64,000 bases of DNA from Apus apus (lineage: Eukaryota > Chordata > Aves > Apodiformes > Apodidae): positions 2,103,990 to 2,167,989 of the forward strand of contig NC_067286.1 in the NCBI RefSeq assembly GCF_020740795.1. The letters run 5' to 3'. The notes beneath the pieces are model-generated. The model was not told the DNA's origin. It worked only from the letters and a program-made list of their open reading frames with translations, and made no database searches. The translations under genes and the position numbers were made by a program. Position 1 is the stretch's first letter; each line of letters starts with the position of its first letter. This document shows positions 25,562 through 36,500 of the stretch, in pieces.

Positions 25562-28500
25562 GACTGAATTCTCTGCCAGCAAGCCTCTCAACATTCCTGT
25601 TCTCCTCCTTTGCCATGCACGTGGCTTCTCCATGTCCTGCCAGAGCAAGGAGCTGGCACTACTAATAGTAGTGGAGGGACTCCAGAGATGACTCTGGTAC
25701 TTAAGAGCTCTAGTTGGGACAGAGAGCCAGGAGGGAGGACAATAGGCAGCTGCCAGTAGCAGATTCCTCCATGGGTCACACACTGCAACCCAAGGGAGGC
25801 AAAAGGATTGCACCAGGAAAATTGCAAGAAGGTCACAAGGGCTGCAAGGATGATATTTTTGGAAACATGGGTTGGGACTGATGACTGCTCTGACAAATAG
25901 AAGAGTCTGAGGGCCACTGTAAAAAGGAGCTGTAGTAACAGGGTGGAAAGGTCCCAGCTGTGCTGCAGCCGAGGTTGTTGTCTTGTTTCAGTGATGCTCA
26001 CCCACTGCCTTGTGTGTGTGGAGAGGGAGTCAGACAGTTCAGACCCAGGGCATTTAGAGGTAGTGACTAATTTTGTCAGTGGTGGAGAGCAGCATGTTTC
26101 CCTCACATCTCTGGTAACTGGAAATATACCCATCCAATTTTCTCCTCACCCCCAGCCACAAAGGGAGATCAGTCCAATTATGTTTCAGACAGAATTAAGG
26201 CTGATGTTTACCAGTATCACCCTGGTAACCTTCTTCTCATGACTACATTATGCAACGTAATTGTAAAGCCACCTCAGCTCACGGGGGTTGTTTTTAAATG
26301 CACTCAGCTGCTTTTTGTTCCTAAGGTCAAGGATAATAATTGGGTGGCTGGTGTGCCTGCCAGAGAGACTTCTGAGGGAGCGTGGAGTGGTCCAGCATGC
26401 TGGTCTGTGGGTGAAGCTTGGACAGACTCACAGTGCACAGCACATTAGATGAATTTCTATAGGGAACGTGAGAAAGTGAGTGAGGGGATTTGAAGCTGAA
26501 CTCCAGCTTCTGAGATGAAGAAGTGAGCGTGGCTCCTCTGCACTGCCCTTTTCATTTGAGCTGGTGGAACAATAGGGAATTGAGGTGTTTGTTTTTCTTC
26601 TGGGTGTTTTTTTCTGAAGGTCCATGGTACTGGCACGTGAAGTGTAAGCACATAACACAGTCCCCAGGCTGTATGGTTTTGGAGGGTGTACATGTGCATT
26701 GGGATGGGACAGCAGGAGGTCTCACTGTTTCCGTGGACAGCCAATACATTCAGCAATGCCAGAAAAACATGGTGATTCACCTGGTTGAAGTTCACAGGCT
26801 GGAAGATGCAGCCAGGAAAAGAGAAACTGAAGCACAAAGCCTTGCTCAAGACAGTTCTCTTCTTGGTGGAAGAGTGGGAAGCAAAATTAATCTCTCCTAT
26901 CTGCTGCCGGCCCTTTAGACCACTCCACCTCCTTGGTGGCACCAGGATGGTCAATGTGAATGAGGTGGTGCCAGGCTTCCTCATTAGAAGTACCTCCTAT
27001 TACATTTAATTTGGGAAGATGCTTTATTGCGTGCTAAAGCCCCAGAGGAATTAAAAGCAGAAATAACAACCTTGCACAGAGGAACCAGAGGGCTGATGTT
27101 TTCCTGGAATGATGATGGACTTTCTGGGCTACTACCAGCTAGTGCCAAGGTTACAACATCTGCCTGGTGTCTCTCTCAGATGATAAGATGAAACAGTGTG
27201 TTGGCTAGAGCTGGTTGTTATCTTGAAAAGCTACTTTTGTTTGGGAAACAGCTTGGAAAGCAGCAAAATATGAAACTACATGACTTACAAGTCTTTGTGT
27301 GTCCCTGTGTGCTCACAAATGCACACACAAATTTATAATTATATAGACATTGCACAGACATGCACCTACAATTGTGTGTGTGTGTATATACACAGAGAGT
27401 TAAACATATACATCTATCTACACATGTATGTGTATGTACATATAAACAGGGGAGCCTGAGCTGCAGTTTCTGGTTGGTCTCTGACTCCCTCTGAACTTGT
27501 CCCTGAGGGAATTGCTTTCCCAGTCACCACTTATTTTCTAAACTAAGAGTATTTGTGGCTCTGACTCAAAGCCCATTTAGGTTCCTCTGTGTCTCTCTGG
27601 AGTATCTGGGTTGGGAGAAGATATTCAATACCAAAATAAAAACTATCCCCAGTGCCTGGCTGGGGATATTCCCATGCCTAAGCACAGGAGAGAGTACTTC
27701 CCATGGAAAAAGGCAACATTACTTGAAAGGACTCTAGTGTAGAGCAGTAGCCTTATGAAAATCATGACAGGGTAATTGGATCTGGCTTGTGTGCAAGACA
27801 GCAAGGGCTTGATGGGAGAAAAGGAAATCAATAAAGAGAGAGGAAATGGGGAGGGGGAACCTTTCACGTTTTTGCAGTGCCATATCCCTTCATCTGCCTG
27901 TAACTTACTCTTCACCATCCGTGGTGCGACCTGCAGTTGGAGTTTTCTTCTGGCTATAAACACAGAGTTGGGTTGGGTGTTTTCTTTCATCTTTGTTGCT
28001 CGTTGACAAAAACAAGGCAAAACAAAATTTTGTAACTGCTGAAACTTCTTTATGCACCAGGCTTCTTATCTAACGTCTGGACCTCCCAGTCCCAGGGCAA
28101 ACCTCACCCTGAGTGTGGTTTTTATTGTTCTGGTTTCTTTTCTTCCAAGTTGAAAGGAAAGGTTAACCCCCAGAAAGAGAAGTGCGCCCTTGGTCAGGAG
28201 TCTGTGTCCTCTGAATCACACTTTACCAAAAGCCTCCAAAATACCCTCAAATTAGTGCATGTGGTCATCACTTAAGGAAAACTCCTTGTCCTTGATATCA
28301 CCTCTTTTATCCTCAGGGAAGTTAGGAAATATGCTGGCTAGAAGAATGATGTGATACGAATAATCCCAAAACCAGCACTTGTGGAGACTGCACAGACCAG
28401 AACAGAAATTACTGGGTAAAAAAAAAAAAGGCATTTCCAGATCCATTAAAAGGCAAAAGTACATTTCTTTTTCTTTCAGTTATTTACCTTTCATGTCTAT

Positions 28501-29795
28501 AATATCACATAGTGGTGATCTAGGTAACTATTGACATGGCGTTGATTCTCCAGTGGCATCACCAAATGTCCTCAGCAGGAGCTGGTTGATAGTCCTCCTT
28601 GAGTATGCTGTGTTCCTTAACAGAGACCAAGGGCCCAACTTGTTCTCCTGGGTCAAAGCTGTGTTCCAAGAAACCCAAACCAACCCAAACTTTCCCTGTC
28701 ACTACAGTGTCATCCAAAGCTTCATGCCATGTCAAACCTTCAGTCCAGTGTGCAGTGGGAAGAAGGAGGATTCTTCCACTTTGAAATAGGTAAAACTGAG
28801 GGATGGAGTGGAGCAGTGATTATCCTAACACCAAACAGTTGCTCAGGGGCAGAACACAGCCCAAATTACAGAAATTCTTATTCCTCTTTGCCACCTCTGA
28901 TGTTAATCATCCACCTTTAGTCACTGTCTTGACTTTTCTGTCCCACATAAAGTGTTAACAGAAAATCTAGGCCACTGTCACTGAGACAGAATTCTTGTCT
29001 CTATACAGAGACTTCCATCTTCATAAGCTGCATTTTAGGCAATCAGCATTAGTGGTTATTAAAGGGCAGCAAAGTTGATCTTACTGAACACAGACTTCTC
29101 TACATGAGGATGACCTGAAATAGTTCAATAGTATCCATAAGCTCTAGGGGGAATAAAGCCAGGATATGCTAAAGAAATAAGGGTAGGAGCAACCTGAGAC
29201 TTAGTGGTTAGGATGATGATGATGATCCTGTGGCTTCCAAAACCAAGATGAAAAGATGAGTCCAAGAGAGGATGTTTCTTTGGAAACAGGGGTGTTGAGC
29301 TATTTCTTTAGGTGGCACCACTCCTAGAAATGATGCAGTTTTACATCCAGTGTTCTTAGTGAGAAATAGCTAGAAAAGTCCAGCCAACTTATTCATGGCA
29401 CATTGTTCCAAGCACTGAATGGTAAATGCAGTTAATAACAGTGGGTTTGATCTCAGCCCTGCTCCAACAATGAGTCTGTAGCATGATCTTTATTAATAAA
29501 AGTTAATTGAAACCTAAACTCATCCCTCGGGATTTTCAATCAACGAATGCAAAAAAAGAAAAATAATAAAAGAATAAAAATAATAATAAAAGCCACAATG
29601 AAAAGAGCTGGAAAATACAGCTTCAGAGAGAAAGGGACAATGGGAAGAAAAGCTCTCACTAAAAATAGTGCTGGTCTTTTTGTCCCTGTGCAGGAAATGT
29701 CGGCACCACCAATTCCAGCGCTGAATAACTCTTTGTCTTTGGGAGCGGGATTCAGCGGGAGGCAGAAGGAAATCAACAGCCAGTTCTGCTGAGAG
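25562..29795. other. Intergenic with a candidate enhancer
   Basis: No gene recognised. Open frames at 25,588-26,133, 26,457-26,984 (minus) and 26,523-26,918 (plus) overlap on opposite strands and have no family features. A TG/TA-rich microsatellite lies at about 27,373-27,440. An E-box/GATA motif cluster at 27,157-27,224 is listed separately. Confidence 0.5.
27157..27224. promoter_or_regulatory. Candidate E-box/GATA element
   Basis: CATCTG at 27,157-27,162 and CAGATG at 27,177-27,182 are E-boxes of the TAL1-preferred type. The second directly overlaps GATAAG (27,182-27,187). A reversed GATA site (TTATCTT) follows at 27,218-27,224. The cluster lies 5.6 kb upstream of the LMO2 ATG. Motif density suggests a blood or endothelial element; chance clustering cannot be excluded by eye. 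Confidence 0.28.
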
Positions 29796-29866
29796 AAGTA
29801 AACATTTGCAGATGGGAAAACTGAGGCAAAGAGGTATTAATGGAACTTGCTCAAGGTGAAAAAAAG
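29796..29866 (+). repeat. MIR-like ancient SINE relic
   Basis: The stretch 'cagatgggaaaactgaggca', then 'aagaggtattaatggaactt' and 'gctcaaggtg', follows the well-known MIR core order (cagatggggaaactgaggc, agaggttaagtgactt, gcccaaggtcac) with scattered changes. MIR-type SINEs are shared across amniotes and survive in birds only as old fragments. It sits 3 kb upstream of the LMO2 start codon. Confidence 0.7.
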
Positions 29867-32130
29867 AAAAAAAGAGGAGTTTCTTGTGATGATCGGTCAT
29901 CTGTCCTGGTGGGACACAAGAGTTCTCAGCTGGAAATGTCAAATTTCACAGTCCAGAGCAAGTTTATTATATGTAAACACATTAAAGGTAAATTTAGTTG
30001 CCCCAGAGAAGTATATTTCTTTGTTTCTCAAAGGTATTAGAAGGTGCAGCTCATGGTTAGCCTGGTGAGGACCTTCTTGCTGGGCCTTTTGCTGTGTATC
30101 CAGAGGGAACTGGCACTAAACACCAGCATGGTGGGACAGCAGATAATAAAGAAGCTGAAGAGGACAATTTGCATCAGCTTTATTGTCATCCTCTTCAGTC
30201 AGATCCAGAACAAACTTTCCAATGAAAGCCAGAAAAGCTTTCTGCAGGTTAAGGGATGGATCTTGGTCAGCACAACAATGCATGGACTCAACTATGAGTA
30301 TGAGAACTATCTTTCCAGCTTCAGGGAGGTTATCTGCTAGACCTAAGGTAGTCTGACCAAAGCAAGAATACAAGTGTTGCAAAAGCTTAAAAAAACCCAT
30401 GTTTTCCAGTAATCAGTGGTCACTGTATATTATAAATGCTCATTTACCTGTTGTTTTCCCAAGCAATTTGGTGCCAGTGTCAATGTTTTTGTCCCTCACT
30501 GAAACTCTTGAACCAGCTGATCTCTTTCAGATAGACAAAAGGACGGAGGTCTTAAAGATATTGATTTTCTGTAAATTTTGGATTTTTCCTATTTATTTTT
30601 AAATAGGAGGGGGCAGCATGCCAGTACATATGTAGTGTATGCACAATTGTGTCATCTGAAACCAGAAATTTTACCTGACATTATGGAATTATTCACATTA
30701 TTCCATCAGGAGCTATTCAGAACATGAATACCCCAATCACCAGGGCCATTTTGACTCAGTTTATACTTTATTAAACCTTGAGACACAGAGGCAGAAGAAA
30801 CCAAGCTCATAGAAATGTCTTTTAGCATATTTGAAGTTCTTACACATGGTTTTGAGCCACCTTTGCATTTAATTTTTAATTTTCCAAGCCAAGATAATCA
30901 AGTTCCTAGTAGATTTGTTGTGTTGTTTGGGGGGTGTATGGGGTGTCTTGCAGTAGTTTAATTATTCGGTCTGCCAGAAAGGTTTACATTTTCCTTTTCT
31001 GATCACAGTGTAAATACCTAAGAACTGAATTAGTCATCATGTAATTCAGTCCTGTCTACAAAACCTAACAAAAGAGTCTTTAACAAGAGCGACTGTCCTT
31101 CTGTAATAGCTTAAAATACACCGGAGATAATGTTTTTAAAGAATAAGAATGTGTCCTAATGACCAGTGATGGCTCTAAAGTACTGAGAGAGCTTGGTTCA
31201 AAGCCCCTTGAAATGAATAACAGTCCTTCTGCTGACATTGCTAATCTGTGAATCGGGCTCATTAATGTACTGCAGATATTATATCCCCAGCTGCCAAAAG
31301 GCTAAAAAAAAAGAATAAAAATGAGAATGTAGTCATAAAAATAGACATCAAATACATTTCTCTTCTGGGAATTAATATAGAAGTGAAGTATTTCTACTAG
31401 TAGTCACTAGTGCTTTATTACAGGTATTTTCTTGCTGTTTTTAAAAGGAATTAACAGGACCAGAACTCTGCCTCCAGTATCTAATGCCACAGAGACTGGG
31501 AGATGCTGGAATTGCTGTAAGAGTTTTCACCCCGGCGCTGTAAATCCGTCCTTTCCGGGATGTGCTGATGGAGAGGAGGAGGAAGGGTGGGAGGAGAAAG
31601 AAGAGATATTCAGGCAAGACATTCTCATCTTTAGCTTCTCTGTGATTAATTACAGATCGATACTTGGTACTCTCCGGTTTTTACAGCTCATTAACATCAA
31701 AAGGTGTCAAGATATAAATTAGCGATACGGCTTGTCAAGAACCAGGGCACGTCCAGAAGCAGACCCCAGTAAATGTTCACTAGGGGATGGACAGGAGACA
31801 CAATTTAGTTGACCGATTGGAATCCTAGATAGAAAAATAATACTTAGCTTCTTTACCTGTGGGGCTCAAAGTACTGCCCATGAACGCGTGTGCGCGGGGG
31901 CAAGTGCTTCTATGGATGTAAGAGAAAGAGAGGGAGAGAGAGGTGGTGACCGCTTTGGTCCTGTGTGGAGCTGGGAGGAAGCCAGCAGCACAGAACCAGG
32001 CACTTGTCATTTTCCAGCCCTTGGGATCGCTTTCAGGTTGCCTACCCACCCGAGCACTCCTGTCCACCCAGAAAGCGTTATGAAATGTCCTTGTAATGTG
32101 AAAATGCAGCGTCAGCTCCCGCCCTGGCTC
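29867..32130. other. Intergenic, LMO2 5' flank
   Basis: No confident gene. A 94-codon minus-strand open frame (30,116-30,400) has a protein-like composition but no firm identity; it is discussed under findings. The stretch 31,430-32,130 becomes more GC-rich towards the LMO2 promoter. Confidence 0.45.
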
Positions 32131-32400
32131 CGGGCAGCCCCAGCTCTGTCTCTTTAAGAGACCCAGCGAGTCGTGATGCTGCTGTTTGTATTGCTAAATC
32201 CCCAGGAGTCCAGTTAAGAAACGGGCAGCTGTCTCTTTAAGTGTGATTTCCTTCTATTGTATTTGAATCGTGATCAGGAAAAAGGAAATGAAACCAGAGA
32301 CCCGGGGCTGAGCCACGGGCTAATCATAATAATAATGCTGCCTCTCTCCCCATCTGCAGCACATCCAGCGGGCTCCAGAGCATGGTCAGAGCTGCCCAGG
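32131..32400 (+). promoter_or_regulatory. LMO2 proximal promoter
   Basis: This lies just upstream of the LMO2 CpG island. It holds three ETS-type cores in 44 bp: GAAGGAAAT (minus strand, 32,246-32,254), CAGGAA (32,275-32,280) and AAGGAAAT (32,282-32,289). An E-box CAGCTG is at 32,226-32,231. The decamer GTCTCTTTAA occurs twice, at 32,148 and 32,231. No TATA box is evident. The mammalian LMO2 proximal promoter is known to be driven by ETS factors in endothelial and blood cells, and these sites fit that. A splice-acceptor-like site (pyrimidine-rich, AG at 32,358-32,359) suggests that transcripts from a more distal promoter can also join here. Confidence 0.6.
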
Positions 32401-32551
32401 CAGAGAGCCTGAGCCCAGCCCAGGGAGCTCCGGGCTGAGGCAGGGGTGGAAGGCGAGGCAGCCGCTTCCCAGCCGGAACAGCAGCCGGAGCCGCGGGAGC
32501 TGCTCGGCCGGCCGGGGAGGAGGAGGAGGAGGAGCGCGGCGGGGATGGGAG
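32360..32551 (+). other. Probable LMO2 5' exon
   Basis: The stretch ends in a strong donor, GGAG followed by GTGAGAGC (intron from 32,552). The partner acceptor has a long pyrimidine tract and 'gttgcag' ending at 32,663. The intron would be 112 nt. The 5' limit is set by an acceptor-like AG at 32,358-32,359; transcripts from the proximal promoter would start near or within the exon. It contains an 18-codon upstream reading frame (32,382-32,438) and an in-frame ATG at 32,545 that could extend LMO2 at its N terminus (see findings). An (AGC)8 run lies in the small intron at 32,598-32,621. Confidence 0.55.
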
Positions 32552-33500
32552 GTGAGAGCCCGCGGGGAGCCCCGCAGCCCCGGCCCGGCGGCGGGGGAGC
32601 AGCAGCAGCAGCAGCAGCAGCCCCAGCCCATATTTCTCTTTCTCTCTCTCTTTGGTGTTGCAGGAGGAAATCCTGTGAATGTCATTGGGGGGCGGAGGGG
32701 GAACTCAGCCGCTGACAAGGCTTCGAGAGCAGACAGCCTGTGCGGGGGCAGCGGGGGCAGATCCCACCACAGGCACGCTACAAAGGAACAATCCCTGCCA
32801 ATGTCATCGGCCATCGAGAGGAAAAGCCTCGATCCTTCCGAGTGAGTGGCCTTTTTCTTTTTTTTTCTCACCGGCTCACCTCTTCCCTTCCTTCGCTTCT
32901 CTCCCCGTGCGCCTTCCCGGTGCCCGCTCACCCTCCCCACCGGCATTGTGTGCCCGGCAGACCCTGCCCGGCGGTGGGGAGGGGGTTCGGTGGCAGCCCC
33001 CGCTGCTCCTTCATACCCCCCACCCCGGCCCCGCCGGCCCGTGCCGCCGGAGCCGCCAGCCGCGCCGAGCCGAGCCGAGCCGAGCCGCACCGGGGGCAGT
33101 GGGCACCGAGCACCGGGGGCAGCGAAAACCGGGGGCACCGAGCACCGGGGGCAGCGGGCACCGCTCACCGGCGGCCGGGCTGCCCCAGCCCCTTCTGCCT
33201 CCCCTGCTGCGGGCGGCGGCCCCGGCCCCCCGGGGGGGATGTTGGTGGGCGCTGTAGGTTGATGAGAGCTCCCCAAGTTGTGGGAAAGACCAGCCGGGAG
33301 CAGCCTCCGGGGACAGAGAGGAGGCAAAACATTCCCCAGCTCCCCGGGCAGGGCATTTTCCGCCCGCTCGTCCCACCCGGTGGTGCTGGGAAGGGTTCGG
33401 GGAGAGGGAGAGCACTCCGCTTCCCAAAGCTGAAGGGGTTTTTCCTTCCGAGGGACCATCTCTGCCCCATCCTTGATCTGCCCGACTCGCTGCTGCCCAT
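32420..33500. promoter_or_regulatory. CpG island over LMO2 5' end
   Basis: A block rich in G, C and CpG covers the 5' exon, the small intron, the first coding exon and about 650 bp of intron 1. Long open frames occur on both strands (up to 391 codons), as expected where stop codons are rare. They are not taken as genes. The block includes (GAG)n at 32,518-32,533 and GC-rich short repeats at 33,060-33,180. Confidence 0.8.
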
Positions 33501-36500
33501 CGTAGTGAAAGGTCAGGGCTGTTATCTGCGGGTGCCCAGCTTCCACTTTTTCATAATGCAACTTTCAAGGGCTTGTAAAAACTGCTTTGGTGGGGGCAGG
33601 GTGTCCTGCAAAGGGCACGGAGAAAGACTTGATGGACGGGATGTAGAAGGTGAGAATTTCCCTCCCTGGGTTTCTCACTCGGGGAAGGGACCAGCTCTCA
33701 TGTTCCTGATCCCGGCTTTCGGGCTCTGCTCCTCAGCCCTCCGTGCTGGCAGCCTGCTGCCAAGAGCCACGGTCACTCTGCATCAAAACAGAGTCATTTC
33801 AGCCCCGCACATGCTAACAACTGCAGTTCTACTCCTCTGGAATCATGATAAGAGAAGATAAAAAAATATTCTAAAGATTCCATTTTCAGATAACACTTCA
33901 AACTCTTAATAAACTTGAGTCATTCGTGACTTGTTTCCTGTGAGATACCAAAAATGCCATTGCTTGGAGCCCAGAGTGAACACATGGGACCTGTTTCTTT
34001 AGGGGATTAAATCAATTCATTCCATGTCACGTCCCATGTTTTATATGTTACCTTTCCTCTTATTTTATTCTGTTCTTTTAGAAACGATCACCCAGTCTCC
34101 TAGGTATATGATCTCCAGGTTTCAGGTACAAAATGTTAGTAATCTTTATTTACCTACCTTGTGTTCTAGTGACTTAACTGCTGTCTTAGAAATTTATGGA
34201 CATCAAAAAGCTAATGCATAAACCAGCAGTTCTGTTCTGCATAAACATCCGCCAGGCTGTTCCGGAGTTCAGGGCTTTCAGAGAAACCTGGCTTGGGATT
34301 CCTGCACACCCATAAGATGGGCTATGTTGGGCTACACCTGAAGTTTCAGATAAAGGGTAATAAAGGATAATAATGTGTATTTCCATCTATTGGAAGGGTC
34401 TCAGAACTTGTCAGAGCGGAGCCCACGTGTTAGGAAAGGCAGCGTGGGGCCCAAAAGAATAAACTTTGAGAAATTAAGGCCTAATCACACCCTGAGTTCC
34501 CTGTGATTTTAATGAAAACCCACAGGATAGGGAGCTGGTAGGTGAGGGATCTTAGCACAACTTTTAGGGCACAGCAGTTGAAACTGAGAAGAGTGAAAAC
34601 CAGAGCTGAATATAATCAGATAATATCCCAGGGCTCAGCTTGCCTAAATGAAAACTGCAGGATCAGTTTCTCAGCACAGTTCTTGACCAGTGGTCATTTC
34701 TTCCTGCTGAAGAAAGGATTTTTTTTCCCAGAAAACTGCTGACGTAGTGCATAAGCAGTAGTAATACAATTTTTCCTGTTGCTTGCTAGAAACAGGAGCA
34801 GCCTGATCCTTCTCTAGCAGCGCAGGTCTCCTCTGCCCCCACCAGCCTAAGAACCACGACAATAACAAAGCTCTGAGGGATTTTTTGCTACAGCCTTTCT
34901 GTGAAATGGTGAATCCTGGCAGCTTTTTGATTGTCCTTTTGAAAAAAAGCACAGTCTTTAATTCTAGGAATCATGTTATGGGAAAGGTTTTTTCTTATAA
35001 AAGAACAGCATGGGCTGAGACACATGACTGAGCAATTCACTTGCTGAGCAGTAGAAGAAAAATGATCTATCTCCACAGGTAGATACCAACATCCTAGCAA
35101 AGGTGTAATACCTTTCCAGTAGTGAATACACAGGGGTGATGCAGAGATTGGCATGTTTATGCACTGTTCTTTGAAGAAAAATAGTAACAACGAAAAGCTG
35201 CCAATTATTGAGATACTCTTAACTCCTTTTTTTAAAGCAAAGGAAGAGTGAAGTCCTGCTCCTGACCTTAGAAGGATCAATCACTTTCCATCTGCTGGGA
35301 GAAAAAAAAATAAATAGATGAGGATGTCATCCCTGTTCTACCTTGCCCAGCCTCGTGCTTCGTTTTTCCTCCTCCTCCTCGTTTGGCTGCTTTCAGAGCT
35401 CACGCTCCTTCTCCAATGATTCTTTCATTCCCTCAGGGAGCCGGTGGATGAGGTGCTGCAGATCCCCCCCTCGCTGCTGACATGCGGCGGGTGCCAGCAG
35501 AACATCGGGGACCGCTACTTCCTGAAGGCCATCGACCAGTACTGGCATGAGGACTGTCTCAGCTGCGACCTCTGCGGCTGCCGGCTCGGGGAGGTGGGAA
35601 GGCGCTTGTACTACAAGCTGGGCAGGAAGCTCTGCAGGAGGGACTATCTCAGGTACGCGACACACTCGTTCTGCCCTCGCTCCCCTTCTTGCCGCCACTT
35701 CAGCTTCGCTTAGTCCTTTAATTAGCAGAGCCAGCGAGCAGAGAGCCAGCAAGCATTCCTTTCTGGTTGCTCTGCAGCCTGAAGCCCGGCAGCAGCTGCA
35801 GTTGTAAGGCTGCACTGTTTGCTAGCTCAGGTTTATGGAATCATTCTCCCTCATTCCCTGAGAGAATCAGTCTCTCTCGGTCACAGAATCGTTCTGCTTG
35901 GAAAAGACCTCTAAGACCATCGAGTCCAACCATTAACCCAACTCTACCAACCAAGTCCAATGCTTAACCCATGTCCCTCAGCACCACATTTACATGGCTT
36001 TTAAACACTTGCAGGGATGGTGATTCAACCACCTCCCCGGGCAACCTGTGCCAGGGCCTGACAACACTTTCAGTGAAAAAGTTTCTTCTGATATCCAATC
36101 TAGACCTTCCCTGGTGCAACTTGAGGCCATTTCCTCTTCTACTGTTGCTTGTGACTAGGGAGAAGAGACAAACCACCACCTCCCTTCAACCTCCTTTTAG
36201 GTGGTTGTAGACAGCAAGAAGGTCTCCCCTCAGCTTCCTTTTTTCCAGACTAAACAACCCCAGTTCCCTCAGCCACTCTTTGTAAGACTTGTTCTCCAAA
36301 AATAAGAAGGTGGCCCATACAATAAATGAGCCACAATATGGGCTCATATATTTTGTGGGGTTCACGTGTCACGGTTCTGCTGGGCTTCCTGAGCTATAGG
36401 TAAATCCAAAGGCTGTTTGTGTTGTTTAGGTCACTTAGAATTGTTTATAGGTAAAACGTGAAGATTCTTTTTGGGAAAAAAAAAGGCATTTTAAATGAAA

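Noticed and set aside
26457-26984. 175-codon minus frame with a 131-codon plus frame opposite
   Set aside because: No family resemblance, and mutual overlap suggests chance open frames.
32386-33861. Long open frames on both strands (391 codons minus, 373 codons plus) over the LMO2 CpG island
   Set aside because: They overlap each other and the LMO2 exon, are Pro/Gly/Arg-rich and arise from GC-rich repeats with few stops. No domain is visible.
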